From positions 266,501 through 330,500 of the forward strand of contig NZ_CP013002.1 in the NCBI RefSeq assembly GCF_001414055.1: 64,000 nt of DNA. Reading direction: 5' to 3'. Numbering within the stretch: position 1 is the first letter of the stretch; each line of letters begins with the position of its first letter. A program made the translations under genes and the position numbers. Source of the DNA: Caulobacter henricii (lineage in GTDB: Bacteria; Pseudomonadota; Alphaproteobacteria; Caulobacterales; Caulobacteraceae). Positions 34,981 through 44,173 of this stretch are shown in pieces. Under the pieces are notes generated by a model. It searched no databases and was not told the origin of the DNA. It was given only the letters and a program-made list of their open reading frames with translations.

Positions 34981-35411
34981 GCCAGCCCGTGCCGACGGTC
35001 GGCGTCGTCTGCCTGCGCGGCGATCAGGTGCTGCTGATCAAGCGGGGCACGCCGCCCAGGCTGGGCCAGTGGAGCCTGCCCGGTGGCCGGATGGAGCTGG
35101 GCGAAACCACGGTCGCGGCCGCCCTGCGGGAACTGAAAGAGGAGACCGGGATCGAGGCCGAGATCCTCGGCCTGATCGACGTCGTCGACGGGATCTTCCC
35201 CGCAAGGCCTGGCCCGGACGGTACGGCCGGCGAGATCACCCGCCACTATGTCCTGATCGACTATGCCGCCCGCTGGGTCGCCGGCGAGCCGGTGGCCGGC
35301 GACGATGCGGCCGAGGCCCGCTTCGTCTCCCGCGACGAGGCCATGGTCCTGGTCGACTGGGACGAGACCCGGCGGATGATCACCGAAACCTACGAGCGGT
35401 TCGGCCTCTAG
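34977..35411 (+). CDS. NUDIX hydrolase
   Basis: A 144-aa Nudix protein with the complete box (GGRMELGETTVAAALRELKE followed by ETG) at about 38-60. The N-terminal VGVVCLRGDQVLLIKRG suggests an ADP-ribose- or nucleotide-type family member. Substrate unknown. ATG 34977 lies inside the patatin stop (ATGA), marking translational coupling. Confidence 0.9.
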   Translation: MSQPVPTVGVVCLRGDQVLLIKRGTPPRLGQWSLPGGRMELGETTVAAALRELKEETGIEAEILGLIDVVDGIFPARPGPDGTAGEITRHYVLIDYAARWVAGEPVAGDDAAEARFVSRDEAMVLVDWDETRRMITETYERFGL

Positions 35412-35489
35412 GAGCCGCACGTCACGGCACCCTTGACGCCGGCCCTGGCTACGCCTCTCATTCAAACAAACGTTCACGGGAGAAACGCC

Positions 35490-36272
35490 ATGGCCTATGC
35501 GCCGTTCAATCTGGCCGGCAAGGTGGCCCTGGTCACCGGCGGCAATCGCGGCATCGGCCTGGGCATGGCCACGGCCCTGGCCCAGTCGGGGGCCGACATC
35601 GTCATCTGGGGCTCCAACGCCGAGCGCAACCAGGCCGCCGAGGGCGAACTCCTGAAACACGGTGTGCGGGTCAAGGCCCAGACCGTCGACGTGTCCGACG
35701 AGTCCCAGGTCGCCGAGGCCATGGTCGAGGCGGTGACGGCCATGGGCCGGATCGACTCGGTGTTCGCCAATGCCGGGGTGGGCTTTGGGTCGCCGTCCTT
35801 TGTCGACATGCAGACCGAGACCTATCGCAAGATCCTGGCAGTCAATCTGGACGGCGTGTTCTTCACCCTGCGCGAGGCCTGCCGTCACATGGTCGACCGC
35901 GCCAAATCGGGCGATCCCGGCGGCTCGCTGGTCGGCGTCGCTTCGCTGGCCGCCATCGAAGGCGCGGCCCGCAACGAGGCCTATGCGGCCACCAAGGGGG
36001 CGGTGATCTCGATGATCAAGTCCGTCGCGGTCGAGCATGCCCGCTACGGCGTCCGCGCCAATGCCATCCTGCCGGGCTGGATCGCTACCGACATGACTGC
36101 CGGTGCCCAGAGCGCCCCCGCCTTCGCCGAGAAGGTCATCCCCCGGGTTCCGGCCCGTCGCTGGGGCGAGCCGGCCGATTTCGGCGGCATGGCGGTCTAT
36201 CTGGCCTCCGACGCCTCCAGCTATCATTCGGGCGACACCCTGGTGATCGACGGCGGCTATTCGATCTTCTGA
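35490..36272 (+). CDS. SDR family oxidoreductase
   Basis: A 260-aa classical short-chain dehydrogenase: TGGNRGIGLGMA cofactor loop, VFANAGVGFG, catalytic Ser in LVGVASLAAIEG and the YAATKGAV Tyr-Lys pair, and the closing SYHSGDTLVIDGGYSIF. Similar to 3-oxoacyl-ACP or glucose/3-hydroxyacyl reductases; the substrate is not clear. ATG 35490 is preceded by CGGGAGAAA. The gene is monocistronic or last after the bdhA-patatin-NUDIX run. Confidence 0.9.
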   Translation: MAYAPFNLAGKVALVTGGNRGIGLGMATALAQSGADIVIWGSNAERNQAAEGELLKHGVRVKAQTVDVSDESQVAEAMVEAVTAMGRIDSVFANAGVGFGSPSFVDMQTETYRKILAVNLDGVFFTLREACRHMVDRAKSGDPGGSLVGVASLAAIEGAARNEAYAATKGAVISMIKSVAVEHARYGVRANAILPGWIATDMTAGAQSAPAFAEKVIPRVPARRWGEPADFGGMAVYLASDASSYHSGDTLVIDGGYSIF

Positions 36273-36356
36273 TTCCGGTTTGATTTCTGGACTCGATCGT
36301 CGAAGAAAACCCTATTGAAATAAGGGCCTTGCGTGAGGGCAGGGTGGGTGAGAAGC

Positions 36357-36405
36357 TTTCCTCGAAGGTAGCCTGGACGTCAGATCCGGGTGCCTTTCGA
36401 GGAAA
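36357..36405 (+). promoter_or_regulatory. Hairpin hiding the ribosome binding site of the following small gene
   Basis: TTTCCTCGAAGG (36357-36368) pairs with CCTTTCGAGGAAA (36393-36405) with a single bulge. The second arm contains GAGGAAA, the only Shine-Dalgarno-like sequence before ATG 36413. In mRNA this would block translation until opened. Confidence 0.55.
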
Positions 36406-36412
36406 CGCAACG

Positions 36413-36550
36413 ATGACCCCGCAAGACGTCGTCACCCTGGCTCCGCCCCGTGGCATGCTGGCCCTTATCGCCATGATGCTGACCGCCATGGCCGCCTGCT
36501 TCTTCACGACCGAAGCCACGACCGAGGCCGTCCGGACCGACCGGATCTGA
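36413..36550 (+). CDS. Short membrane peptide, function unknown
   Basis: A 45-aa peptide (MTPQDVVTLAPPRG...) with one helix (LALIAMMLTAMAACFF) and a polar C-terminus (TTEATTEAVRTDRI). GAGGAAA lies 8 bases upstream inside a stable hairpin, which supports a real regulated small gene. An in-frame start at 36329 would make 73 residues but has no ribosome site. Family not recognised. Confidence 0.5.
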   Translation: MTPQDVVTLAPPRGMLALIAMMLTAMAACFFTTEATTEAVRTDRI

Positions 36551-36630
36551 GGGCCCTGCCCTCGCGGCACGCTTGCTAGGGCCGCGTACCGACGCCCATC
36601 CTGCCGGAAAATTACGGGAGGACGGGTTCC

Positions 36631-37596
36631 ATGGCACTGCACACGCCCCTTTGCGATCTACTGGACATCGAGCACCCGATCCTGCTGGCCGGCATGGGCG
36701 GGGTCTCCTATGCGCCCCTGGCGGCGGCCGTCTCCAATGCCGGCGGCTATGGCGTTCTGGGCATGGCCGGCACGACGCCGGACTTCATCCGCGACCAGAT
36801 GCGTCAGGTCCGCGCCCTGACCGACCGTCCGTTCGGCGTTGACCTGCTGGCCGCGACCCCGGACGCCCTGACGGCCAGCGTAGAGGTCATCATCGCCGAG
36901 GGCGCATCGGCCTTCATCGCCGGCCTCGGTGTTCCGATGCCGATCATCGAACGCCTGAAAAGCGCCGGCCTCAAGGTCATGGTGGTCTGCGGAGCCGTGA
37001 AACATGCGGTCAAGGCCGAGCAGGCCGGCTGCGACGCAGTGATCTGCCAGGGCGGCGAGGGCGGTGGCCATACCGGTCTGGTCGGGACCCTGCCCCTGGT
37101 CGCCCAGGCCGTGGATGCGGTGAAGATCCCGGTGGTCGCCGCCGGTGGCCTGCACGACGGCCGCGGTCTGGCGGCGGCCCTGGCCCTGGGTGCCCAGGGC
37201 GTCTGGATGGGCACGCGCTTCATCGCCAGCACCGAGGCCCATGCCGGCGACCTCTACCGCCAGGCGGTGGTCGAGGCCGCTGACGAGGATACGGTCCGCA
37301 CCCGCTGCTATTCGGGCAAGCCGATGCGGGTGAAGAAGAACCCCTATGTCGAGGACTGGGAATCCCGCCCCGGTGACATCCAGGGGTTCCCGCAGCAGGC
37401 CATGGTCTCGATCCGCAATGGGGCCATGGGCGGCATCGGTGGCCAGATCGAGGGCCTCGATGCGGAAAGGTCCTGCTTTGCCATGGGCCAGAGCGCGGGC
37501 GGCATCCGCGAGGTGCTGCCGGCGGGCGTTATCGTCGAGCAGCTGGTCACCGAGGCCCAGGCCGCGATCCGCCGCATCTCGGCCCTGAACGCCTAG
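36631..37596 (+). CDS. Nitronate monooxygenase / 2-nitropropane dioxygenase-like protein
   Basis: A 321-aa FMN-dependent TIM-barrel enzyme with EHPILLAGMGGVSYAPLAAAVSNAGGYGVLG, then QGGEGGGHTGLVGTLPL and PVVAAGGLHDGRGLAAALALGAQGVWMGTRFIAS. It oxidises nitronates or propionate-3-nitronate, or acts as a related flavoprotein such as a FabK-type reductase. Class I NMO motifs are present, so NMO is favoured. ATG 36631 follows a GGAGG. Confidence 0.9.
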   Translation: MALHTPLCDLLDIEHPILLAGMGGVSYAPLAAAVSNAGGYGVLGMAGTTPDFIRDQMRQVRALTDRPFGVDLLAATPDALTASVEVIIAEGASAFIAGLGVPMPIIERLKSAGLKVMVVCGAVKHAVKAEQAGCDAVICQGGEGGGHTGLVGTLPLVAQAVDAVKIPVVAAGGLHDGRGLAAALALGAQGVWMGTRFIASTEAHAGDLYRQAVVEAADEDTVRTRCYSGKPMRVKKNPYVEDWESRPGDIQGFPQQAMVSIRNGAMGGIGGQIEGLDAERSCFAMGQSAGGIREVLPAGVIVEQLVTEAQAAIRRISALNA

Positions 37597-37705
37597 GTTC
37601 CGGGCGTCCAGACAGAGGGCTGTCCCACAGGTCCCGCTGGCCCAGTTTCCCGTCGACGCGGCCGGGCTTCCGAGGCAGGCTCACCGCCGGCACGGGGAGA
37701 ATGGC

Positions 37706-38239
37706 ATGAGCACCGGCGAAATCCTGAAGACGCGGCTCAGCGAATACAGCGCGCTCTGGCTGGCCTCGTTCGTCCTGGTCCTGGCCGGCGCGGGGTTTGT
37801 CAGTCTGGCGCTTGGACGGGATCTTGTGGAGGTCGCCGACAAGGTGCTTCCGGTCAGCTTTGCCCTGCTGGGCGTTGCGGTGGTGATCGGTGTGGGGGTC
37901 ACGGTGGTGTCCCGGGCCAGCTTGATCGCCAAGTGCCTGGTCACCCTGCTGGCCCTGCTGCTGGTCCTGCCGCTGCTGTGGTCGCCGGTCCTGGCGGTCC
38001 TGATCCTCGCTACGATCGGCCGGGTCACGATCGAATACTCCGAGGCCTATGCCCAGTTCCGGATCATCGTCAGCCAGTTGATCTATCCGGTGGTCTCGAT
38101 GGTCGTGGAGGGCCCGCTGGTCGCGGCGGTCTGGAATGCCTTCCAGATCATCGCCTCGATCGTCGGCTTCGTGGCCTCAGCTCTTCAGGTCTGGCGGGTG
38201 GTCAAATCCTGGATGGCCGGCCAAGGCACCGAAGCCTGA
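37706..38239 (+). CDS. Multi-span membrane protein of unknown function
   Basis: A 177-aa protein with three or four hydrophobic helices (about 15-38, 48-68 and 75-105, a continuous pair) and an amphipathic C-terminal part (VWRVVKSWMAGQGTEA). It has no recognisable motif. GGGGAGAATGGC precedes the start. Base composition is normal for the region. I cannot assign a family. Confidence 0.75.
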   Translation: MSTGEILKTRLSEYSALWLASFVLVLAGAGFVSLALGRDLVEVADKVLPVSFALLGVAVVIGVGVTVVSRASLIAKCLVTLLALLLVLPLLWSPVLAVLILATIGRVTIEYSEAYAQFRIIVSQLIYPVVSMVVEGPLVAAVWNAFQIIASIVGFVASALQVWRVVKSWMAGQGTEA

Positions 38240-38245
38240 GGGCGT

Positions 38246-38455
38246 TCAGCCCAGCCGGGTCGGCGCGGGCAGGGTGAAGTCCTCGTGCTGCACCGCCAGC
38301 AGAACGGACATGCCGACGCCGGTCGATTGCTCGGCCAGCCGCGCCGCTGCCTTGCTGGCCAGGGCCTGGCTGGCATAGCGCCCAAAGCGCAGGTGTTCGC
38401 CCACGATGGACCAGTGATCTTCGACGCGCACGACGCCATAATGCACTTCAGTCAT
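38246..38455 (-). CDS. Small conserved protein, function unknown
   Basis: A 69-aa protein (MTEVHYGVVRVEDHWSIVG...) with HLRFGRYASQALASKAAARLAEQS and a C-terminal LLAVQHEDFTLPAP. The pattern resembles small DUF2188-like proteins but I am unsure. A perfect AGGAGG lies 6 bases before ATG 38455, so the start is secure. It converges on the preceding membrane protein. Confidence 0.72.
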   Translation of the reverse strand: MTEVHYGVVRVEDHWSIVGEHLRFGRYASQALASKAAARLAEQSTGVGMSVLLAVQHEDFTLPAPTRLG

Positions 38456-38595
38456 GATCGACCTCCTTGCAGCCGGCCCAGCCTTGCTGCCGACCCGTGG
38501 CGGTAACAAGGCCGGATTGGCTTTCCGGTTGCCAAGGACTCGCGCGCCGGGCGCGTGATCGTGACATTGGCCCGTCGTTTGGGAATAGTGGGCTC

Positions 38596-39021
38596 ATGCT
38601 TCGCTTGCCTGTTGCCGCCCTGATCATCGCCAGTCTGGCCACCGCCGCCCTCGCCCAGGAGCGTGAGCCGGAAGAGCGCCAGCGCCTGCTGGACCTGGCC
38701 TATACGCTCGGTGAGAGCCATGCCCTGCGGCAAACCTGCGAAGGCCTCAATGACCAGTTCTGGCGCTCGCGCATGGTCCGCCTGACCGAGGTGGAACAGG
38801 CCGAGCAGGCCTTTGACGCCCAGCTGCGCGAGCGGTTCAACACCGGCTTTGCGGCCCGCCAGGGCGAGTTTCCGCTGTGCGATGCCGCCAGCCGCAAGGC
38901 CGAACAGCAGTCAGCCCGCAAGGGCCAGGCCCTGGCCCTGAAGCTCTCGCAATCGGTCCGACTGGTGCCGCGCGGCGAGATCGTACCGGAACCGATGGCG
39001 GAGGTCGCCGCACCGCGCTAA
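38596..39021 (+). CDS. TIGR02301 family secreted protein
   Basis: A 141-aa protein with a signal peptide (MLRLPVAALIIASLATAALAQ) followed by an alpha-helical domain: LLDLAYTLGESHALRQTCEG, FWRSRMVRLTEVEQ and RFNTGFAARQGEFPLCD. Two cysteines (about C52 and C96) may form a disulfide. The TIGR02301 family is alphaproteobacterial and of unknown function. ATG 38596 gives a clean signal peptide; the upstream extension is not plausible. Confidence 0.85.
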   Translation: MLRLPVAALIIASLATAALAQEREPEERQRLLDLAYTLGESHALRQTCEGLNDQFWRSRMVRLTEVEQAEQAFDAQLRERFNTGFAARQGEFPLCDAASRKAEQQSARKGQALALKLSQSVRLVPRGEIVPEPMAEVAAPR

Positions 39022-39054
39022 CCTGCGCCTCTCGGTTGTGCAGGGAGCGTCGTC

Positions 39055-40032
39055 TTGGCCTCGTATCTGGTTCCTCTGGTTCTCCTGGTCCTGGCCCTGT
39101 TGCTGGTCATCAGCGTTATCAAGATCGTGCCCCAGGGGCGTGAGTTCACGGTCGAGCGCTTTGGTCGCTACACCCGCACCCTCAAGCCCGGCATCACCAT
39201 CCTGATGCCTTTCGTCGAGACGATCGGGCGCAAGGTGAACATGATGGAGCAGGTCCTCGACGTGCCCCAGCAGGAGGTCATCACTAAGGACAACGTGTCG
39301 GTGAAGGTCGATGCCATTGTCTTCATCCAGGTGATGGATGCCGCCCAGGCGGCCTACAAGGTCGACAACCTGATGTACGCCATCACCCAGCTGGCCCAGA
39401 CCAATCTGCGCACCGTGGTCGGCTCGATGGAGCTGGACGAGGTGCTGAGCCAGCGCGACCAGATCAATACCCGCCTGCTGTCGACCATCGATCACGCCAC
39501 CGGGCCCTGGGGCGTCAAGATCGCCCGCATCGAGATCAAGGACCTGACCCCGCCGGCCGACATCACCAATGCCATGGCCCGGCAGATGAAGGCCGAGCGC
39601 GAGCGCCGTGCCGTGATCACCGAGGCGGAAGGCGAAAAGCAGGCCCAGATCGCCCGGGCCGAGGGCCAGAAACAGGCTGCCATCCTTCAGGCCGAGGGCC
39701 GCAAGGAAGCCGCCTTCCGCGACTCCGAGGCCCGCGAGCGGGAAGCCGAGGCCGAGGCCAAGGCGACGGCCTTTGTCTCGGAGGCCATCTCCAAGGGCGA
39801 CGTCAACGCGATCAACTATTTCATCGCCCAGAAATATGTCGAAGCCTTCGGCGACCTGGCCCGCTCGCCCAACGCCAAGACCGTCATCGTGCCCGCCGAC
39901 TTCGCCGGCCTGACCGGCACGGTCGCGGGGGTGGCCGAACTGATCAAGACCCTGGGCAGCGGCGGTTCTGTGGCCCCCACACCGCCGGTTCCGCGCACCA
40001 ATACGCCGACGGGTGGCGTCAAGAAGGTCTGA
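39055..40032 (+). CDS. SPFH/stomatin-like membrane protease-associated protein (QmcA-like)
   Basis: A 325-aa protein starting at TTG 39055, preceded by AGGGAG. One N-terminal helix ([21 protein letters not shown]) anchors an SPFH/Band 7 domain ([41 protein letters not shown]) and a long coiled coil ([20 protein letters not shown], then further repeats). It forms oligomers at membrane microdomains and affects FtsH-type proteolysis. The next gene encodes its usual partner, an NfeD-like protein. Confidence 0.93.
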   Translation: MASYLVPLVLLVLALLLVISVIKIVPQGREFTVERFGRYTRTLKPGITILMPFVETIGRKVNMMEQVLDVPQQEVITKDNVSVKVDAIVFIQVMDAAQAAYKVDNLMYAITQLAQTNLRTVVGSMELDEVLSQRDQINTRLLSTIDHATGPWGVKIARIEIKDLTPPADITNAMARQMKAERERRAVITEAEGEKQAQIARAEGQKQAAILQAEGRKEAAFRDSEAREREAEAEAKATAFVSEAISKGDVNAINYFIAQKYVEAFGDLARSPNAKTVIVPADFAGLTGTVAGVAELIKTLGSGGSVAPTPPVPRTNTPTGGVKKV

Positions 40033-40036
40033 GTCG

Positions 40037-40492
40037 ATGGAAGCCCTGGCGACCTTCTATGCAATGCACCCCTTCTGGGTCTGGCTATCGGTGGCCGCCT
40101 TGTTCCTGGCCGTTGAGGTCGGGACCGGCAGCGGCTGGCTGCTCTGGCCTGCCGCAGCCTCGGCCCTGGTCGGTGTCCTGAGCCTGATCCTGCCAACGAA
40201 CCTGCCCGTCGAGATCGCGTTGTTCGCGATCCTGACCATTGCCGCCACCTATCTGGCCCGGCGTTATCTGAAGCCGGTCCTCGAGGGCGACGCGCCGGAC
40301 CTGAACGATCCCCTGCTGCGCCTGATCGGTCGCGATGGTGAAGTGCTGTCGACCTTCGAGGCGGGCATGGGCCGTGTGTTTGTCGACGGCAAGGAATGGC
40401 AGGCGCGGCTGGACGGCGGTCCGCCCCTGCCGGGTCAGCGCATCCAGGTGGTGGGCGTCGAAGGGGCGACCCTGACGGTGCGGGCCTACTAG
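40037..40492 (+). CDS. NfeD-like membrane protein
   Basis: A 151-aa protein with two or three membrane helices ([32 protein letters not shown], and [15 protein letters not shown]) and a C-terminal OB-fold domain ([30 protein letters not shown] ... GATLTVRAY). This is the short NfeD form that partners stomatin-like proteins. The start is only 4 bases after the SPFH stop, confirming the pair as an operon. Confidence 0.92.
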   Translation: MEALATFYAMHPFWVWLSVAALFLAVEVGTGSGWLLWPAAASALVGVLSLILPTNLPVEIALFAILTIAATYLARRYLKPVLEGDAPDLNDPLLRLIGRDGEVLSTFEAGMGRVFVDGKEWQARLDGGPPLPGQRIQVVGVEGATLTVRAY

Positions 40493-40595
40493 ATCATTTC
40501 CGGGCGCGCTGGTCGCGTCTGGCGCCAGGTCGGGAACGTCCCTATCTGGCCCATGCCCCGCCGCTTGCATCGCGCGGGGTCTGCGAGGGGGACCC

Positions 40596-41522
40596 GTGAA
40601 GGGCATTATTTCGGTATCGGGTCTGACCAAGACCTATGCTTCAGGCCATCAGGCTCTGAAGACGGTGGATCTGGACATCCGCCAGGGCGAGATCTTCGCC
40701 CTGCTGGGGCCTAACGGGGCGGGCAAGACCACCCTGATCAGCATCATCTGCGGAATCGTCAATCCCAGCACCGGAACCGTTCTGGCCGACGGTCATGACG
40801 TGGTGAAGGACTACCGCGCCGCCCGGTCCAAGATCGGCCTGGTGCCGCAGGAGCTGAACACCGACGCCTTCGAGACCGTCTGGGCGACCGTGCGCTTTTC
40901 CCGCGGCCTGTTCGGCAAGCCGCGCAATGACGCCCATATTGAAAAGGTGCTCCGCGACCTGTCCCTCTGGGACAAGAAGGACGCCAAGATCATGACGCTG
41001 TCTGGCGGCATGAAACGGCGGGTGATGATCGCCAAGGCGCTCAGCCATGAGCCGTCCATCCTGTTCCTCGATGAACCCACCGCCGGCGTCGACGTCGAGC
41101 TGCGCCGGGACATGTGGGAGATGGTGCGGGCCCTGCGGGCCAGCGGCGTCACCATCATCCTGACCACCCACTATATCGAGGAGGCCGAGGAGATGGCCGA
41201 CCGGATCGGGGTGATCAGCAAGGGCGAGATCATCCTGGTCGAGGACAAGGCCGTGCTGATGCGCAAGCTGGGCAAGAAGCAGCTGACCCTGCAGCTCCAG
41301 AGTCCTCTGACCACCCTGCCGGCCGCCCTGTCCGACTATGCCCTGGAGCTGGCGGCCGACGGCCATGAACTGATCTACAGCTTCGACGCCCAGGCCGAGG
41401 AGACCGGCATCGCCGAACTGCTGCGCCGCCTCGGCGACCAGGGCATCGACTTCAAGGACCTGCGCACCAGCCAGAGCTCGCTGGAAGACATCTTCGTCAG
41501 CCTGGTGAGGGACGCGGCATGA
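40596..41522 (+). CDS. ABC transporter ATP-binding protein (ABC-2 exporter)
   Basis: A 308-aa ATPase. GTG 40596 start. Walker A is [10 protein letters not shown] (about 39-48), the ABC signature is [15 protein letters not shown], Walker B is [12 protein letters not shown], and the H-loop sits in [13 protein letters not shown]. The C-terminal extension (about 80 residues) is of the multidrug or polysaccharide exporter type (CcmA/YadG class). It is followed by its permease with a 4-base overlap. The substrate is unknown. Confidence 0.93.
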   Translation: MKGIISVSGLTKTYASGHQALKTVDLDIRQGEIFALLGPNGAGKTTLISIICGIVNPSTGTVLADGHDVVKDYRAARSKIGLVPQELNTDAFETVWATVRFSRGLFGKPRNDAHIEKVLRDLSLWDKKDAKIMTLSGGMKRRVMIAKALSHEPSILFLDEPTAGVDVELRRDMWEMVRALRASGVTIILTTHYIEEAEEMADRIGVISKGEIILVEDKAVLMRKLGKKQLTLQLQSPLTTLPAALSDYALELAADGHELIYSFDAQAEETGIAELLRRLGDQGIDFKDLRTSQSSLEDIFVSLVRDAA

Positions 41523-42280
41523 ACCTCTTTGCGATCAAGGCCATCTACCGCTTCGAGATGGCGCGGTGGTTCCGGACCCTGGCCCAGAGCATCGTCTCGC
41601 CGGTGCTGTCGACCTCGCTCTATTTCGTGGTGTTCGGCTCGGCCATCGGCTCGCGCATGCAGGCCATCGACGGGGTCAGCTACGGAGCCTTCATCGTGCC
41701 CGGACTGATCATGCTGTCGCTCCTGGGTGAAAGCATCTCCAACGCCTCGTTCGGGATCTACATGCCCAAATGGGCGGGCACGATCTATGAGCTGCTGTCG
41801 GCTCCGGTCTCGTGGCTCGAGACGGTGATCGGCTATGTCGGTGCGGCGGCTACCAAGTCAGTCCTGCTCGGCCTGCTGATCCTGGCCACGGCCCGGATCT
41901 TCGTGCCGTTCGAGATTGCCCACCCGTTCGTGATGCTGCTCTTCCTGGTGCTGACCGCCATCACCTTCAGCCTGTTCGGCTTTGTGATCGGGGTCTGGGC
42001 CGATGACTTCCAGAAGCTGCAGATCGTGCCCCTGCTGGTGGTCACGCCCCTGACCTTCCTGGGTGGCAGTTTCTACTCGATCAACATGCTGCCGGAGGTC
42101 TGGCAGAAGATCACCCTGTTCAATCCGGTGGTCTATCTGGTCAGTGGTTTTCGCTGGAGCTTCTACGGCGTCTCCGACGTCGGGGTGGGTGTCAGCCTGG
42201 CCATGACCGTAGCCTTCCTTGCCCTGTGCCTGACGGCTGTGTGGTGGATCTTCAAGACGGGCTATCGGCTGAAGAGCTGA
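41519..42280 (+). CDS. ABC-2 family transporter permease
   Basis: A 253-aa permease with six membrane helices and the ABC-2 signature [19 protein letters not shown] near 180. It overlaps the ATPase gene (ATGA). Together they make a homodimeric exporter like E. coli YadGH. The gene is followed by a short gap and a convergent gene. Confidence 0.92.
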   Translation: MNLFAIKAIYRFEMARWFRTLAQSIVSPVLSTSLYFVVFGSAIGSRMQAIDGVSYGAFIVPGLIMLSLLGESISNASFGIYMPKWAGTIYELLSAPVSWLETVIGYVGAAATKSVLLGLLILATARIFVPFEIAHPFVMLLFLVLTAITFSLFGFVIGVWADDFQKLQIVPLLVVTPLTFLGGSFYSINMLPEVWQKITLFNPVVYLVSGFRWSFYGVSDVGVGVSLAMTVAFLALCLTAVWWIFKTGYRLKS

Positions 42281-42291
42281 GGCGGGCGCTG

Positions 42292-42717
42292 TCAGGCTTC
42301 CGGGGCGGTCGTTGGAAGCCCCCTGGCGACCATCGACGCCTCGGCGCTGCGGACCATGGCGCGCTCGCCATTGAAGGTCGCCAGGGTCTGCCAGGCCTCG
42401 AACAGGCCCGGATCGGTACGGGTGTCGATCGCGGGCTGCACGACGACCAGATGCAGGTCGCGGGCCTTCAGCTGCTGGATCACGTCCAGCAGGTCAACCA
42501 TGGAGCCTGCCAGGGCATGGAGGCTGGGCACGGCCAGCACGCCGCCTGGGACCAGGGCGGCCAGGGCCCGCTCCAGGCCGGTCCGCAGGACTGCGCCGGC
42601 CAGACAGCGGTCGCTGAAGACCTCTTCGCAGCCCAGCAGCAGGAGCCGCTCCTCCTGGGCCGGACTGAAATAGACCCCGCGCACGGGCGGCAGGCGATAA
42701 TAGCCGACGAAGTTCAT
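42292..42717 (-). CDS. Serine-recombinase-fold protein with a lost active site
   Basis: A 141-aa protein whose whole length matches the N-terminal resolvase domain: GYYRLP, LLLLGCEEVFSD, RTGLERALAALVPGGVLAV, MVDLLDVIQQLKARDLHLVVV, IDTRTDPG. Compared with gamma-delta resolvase, R8 is kept, but catalytic S10 is P10, and D67/R68/R71 (LDRLGR) become H67/A68/G71. There is no DNA-binding helix-turn-helix. It cannot cut DNA and is probably a domesticated or scaffold protein. The gene is 13 bases downstream of rnhA. Confidence 0.75.
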   Translation of the reverse strand: MNFVGYYRLPPVRGVYFSPAQEERLLLLGCEEVFSDRCLAGAVLRTGLERALAALVPGGVLAVPSLHALAGSMVDLLDVIQQLKARDLHLVVVQPAIDTRTDPGLFEAWQTLATFNGERAMVRSAEASMVARGLPTTAPEA

Positions 42718-42730
42718 GCCCGGGGTCGCC

Positions 42731-43171
42731 CTAGCTCCGCCGCTCGCTCAGACCCTGATTGGCCAGTTCATCGGCCCGCTCATTGAGGGGATGGCCGGCA
42801 TGGCCCTTGACCCAGCGCCAGTCGACCTCGTGGCGGTTGCGGGCGGCGTCGAGGCGTTTCCACAGGTCGTCGTTCTTGACCGGGCTCTTGTCGGCCGTGC
42901 GCCAGCCGCGGGCCTTCCAGCCATGGATCCACTGGGTGACGCCCTTCATCACATACTGGCTGTCGGTATGCAGCTCGACCTTGCAGGGCCTGTTCAGCGT
43001 TTCCAGGGCCTGGATCGCCCCCATCAGTTCCATGCGGTTATTGGTCGTATGGGCCTCGCCGCCGCAGATTTCCTTCTTCTTGTCGCCGTAGAGGAGGATG
43101 GCCCCCCAGCCGCCGGGCCCAGGGTTCCCCTTGCAGGCGCCGTCCGTATAGACGACCACCTTCGGGGTCAT
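42731..43171 (-). CDS. rnhA: Ribonuclease HI
   Basis: A 146-aa RNase H. All catalytic residues align with E. coli numbering: D10 ([11 protein letters not shown]), E48 ([10 protein letters not shown]), D70 ([10 protein letters not shown]), H124 ([10 protein letters not shown]) and D134 (ERADELAN). It removes RNA from RNA-DNA hybrids. Its start overlaps the thrB stop by 4 bases. Confidence 0.97.
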   Translation of the reverse strand: MTPKVVVYTDGACKGNPGPGGWGAILLYGDKKKEICGGEAHTTNNRMELMGAIQALETLNRPCKVELHTDSQYVMKGVTQWIHGWKARGWRTADKSPVKNDDLWKRLDAARNRHEVDWRWVKGHAGHPLNERADELANQGLSERRS

Positions 43172-44130
43172 GCAGGGGCACCGAACAGGGTCAGGCCTTC
43201 GCGGTGCACCGCCAGCTTGCGTTCGTACTCCATCGGGTCATGGGGCTTGACCAAGGCACCGGCCGGGGTCGCCTTCCAGTCGGCCAGACGGGTCAGGAAG
43301 AACCGCATCGCCGCGCCGCGCGCCAGGATCGGCAGGGCCTGCTTTTCGGCGGGGCTCAGCGGCCGCCGGCGCTGATAGCCGGTCAGCAGGGCAGCGGCGG
43401 CGGTGGCATTGAAACTGCCGTCCGGCTCGAAGCACCAGGCATTGAGGGTCACCGCCACGTCATAGGCGTAAGCGTCGTCACAGGCGAAATAGAAGTCGAT
43501 GGCGGCGGCGAACTTGCCGTCCGGCCGGAAGAAGACGTTGTCGGGGAAATAGTCGGCGTGGATCACGCCCGACGGCAGGCCGCGCGGCCAGGCCAGGGCC
43601 AGCTCGGCCAGGTCCTTGTCGATGGTCGCGGCCAGGCCGGGCTTGAGGTCGTCGGCACCCTTGCGGTGCTTGGAAAACAGCGGGGCCCAATAGGGCTGGC
43701 CCAGGTCATTGACCCGGCGACCGGCATAGCCTTCGCCGGCCAGGTGCAGCTGGGCCAGGCCCTCGCCGGCTTCACGGCAATGGGCGACGGTGGGCCGACG
43801 GACCGACAGGCCGGACAGGAACTGCACCAGGGCGGCGGGCTTGCCGCGCAGGGTCTTCAGGGTGCGACCCGCGCGATCCGCGATCGGCGTGGCACTGGGA
43901 AAGCCGCGATCCGCCAGCCAGCGCATCAGGTTGAGGAAATAGGGCAGGTCTTCCGGCGCGGCGCGCTTTTCGTAGACCGTCAGGATGAACCGCCCGGCCT
44001 CCGTCTCCAGCAGGAAGTTGGAGTTCTCCACGCCTTCGGCGATGCCCTTGAACGCCAAGGCTTGCCCCAGGTCGAAGTCGGCCAGGAAGGCGGACAGTTC
44101 TTCGTCGGTGATGTCGGTATAGACGGCCAT
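43168..44130 (-). CDS. thrB: Homoserine kinase type II (APH fold)
   Basis: A 320-aa enzyme with the aminoglycoside-phosphotransferase fold, the ThrB type of alphaproteobacteria and Pseudomonas. It shows [51 protein letters not shown] (catalytic loop) and [22 protein letters not shown]. It phosphorylates homoserine before threonine synthase. It is located downstream of ispH and overlaps rnhA, a combination seen in Caulobacterales. Confidence 0.94.
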   Translation of the reverse strand: MAVYTDITDEELSAFLADFDLGQALAFKGIAEGVENSNFLLETEAGRFILTVYEKRAAPEDLPYFLNLMRWLADRGFPSATPIADRAGRTLKTLRGKPAALVQFLSGLSVRRPTVAHCREAGEGLAQLHLAGEGYAGRRVNDLGQPYWAPLFSKHRKGADDLKPGLAATIDKDLAELALAWPRGLPSGVIHADYFPDNVFFRPDGKFAAAIDFYFACDDAYAYDVAVTLNAWCFEPDGSFNATAAAALLTGYQRRRPLSPAEKQALPILARGAAMRFFLTRLADWKATPAGALVKPHDPMEYERKLAVHREGLTLFGAPA

Positions 44131-44173
44131 GACCGGGGGATGCGGGACCCGGCGCTGGCGGTCAAGAGGTCGC

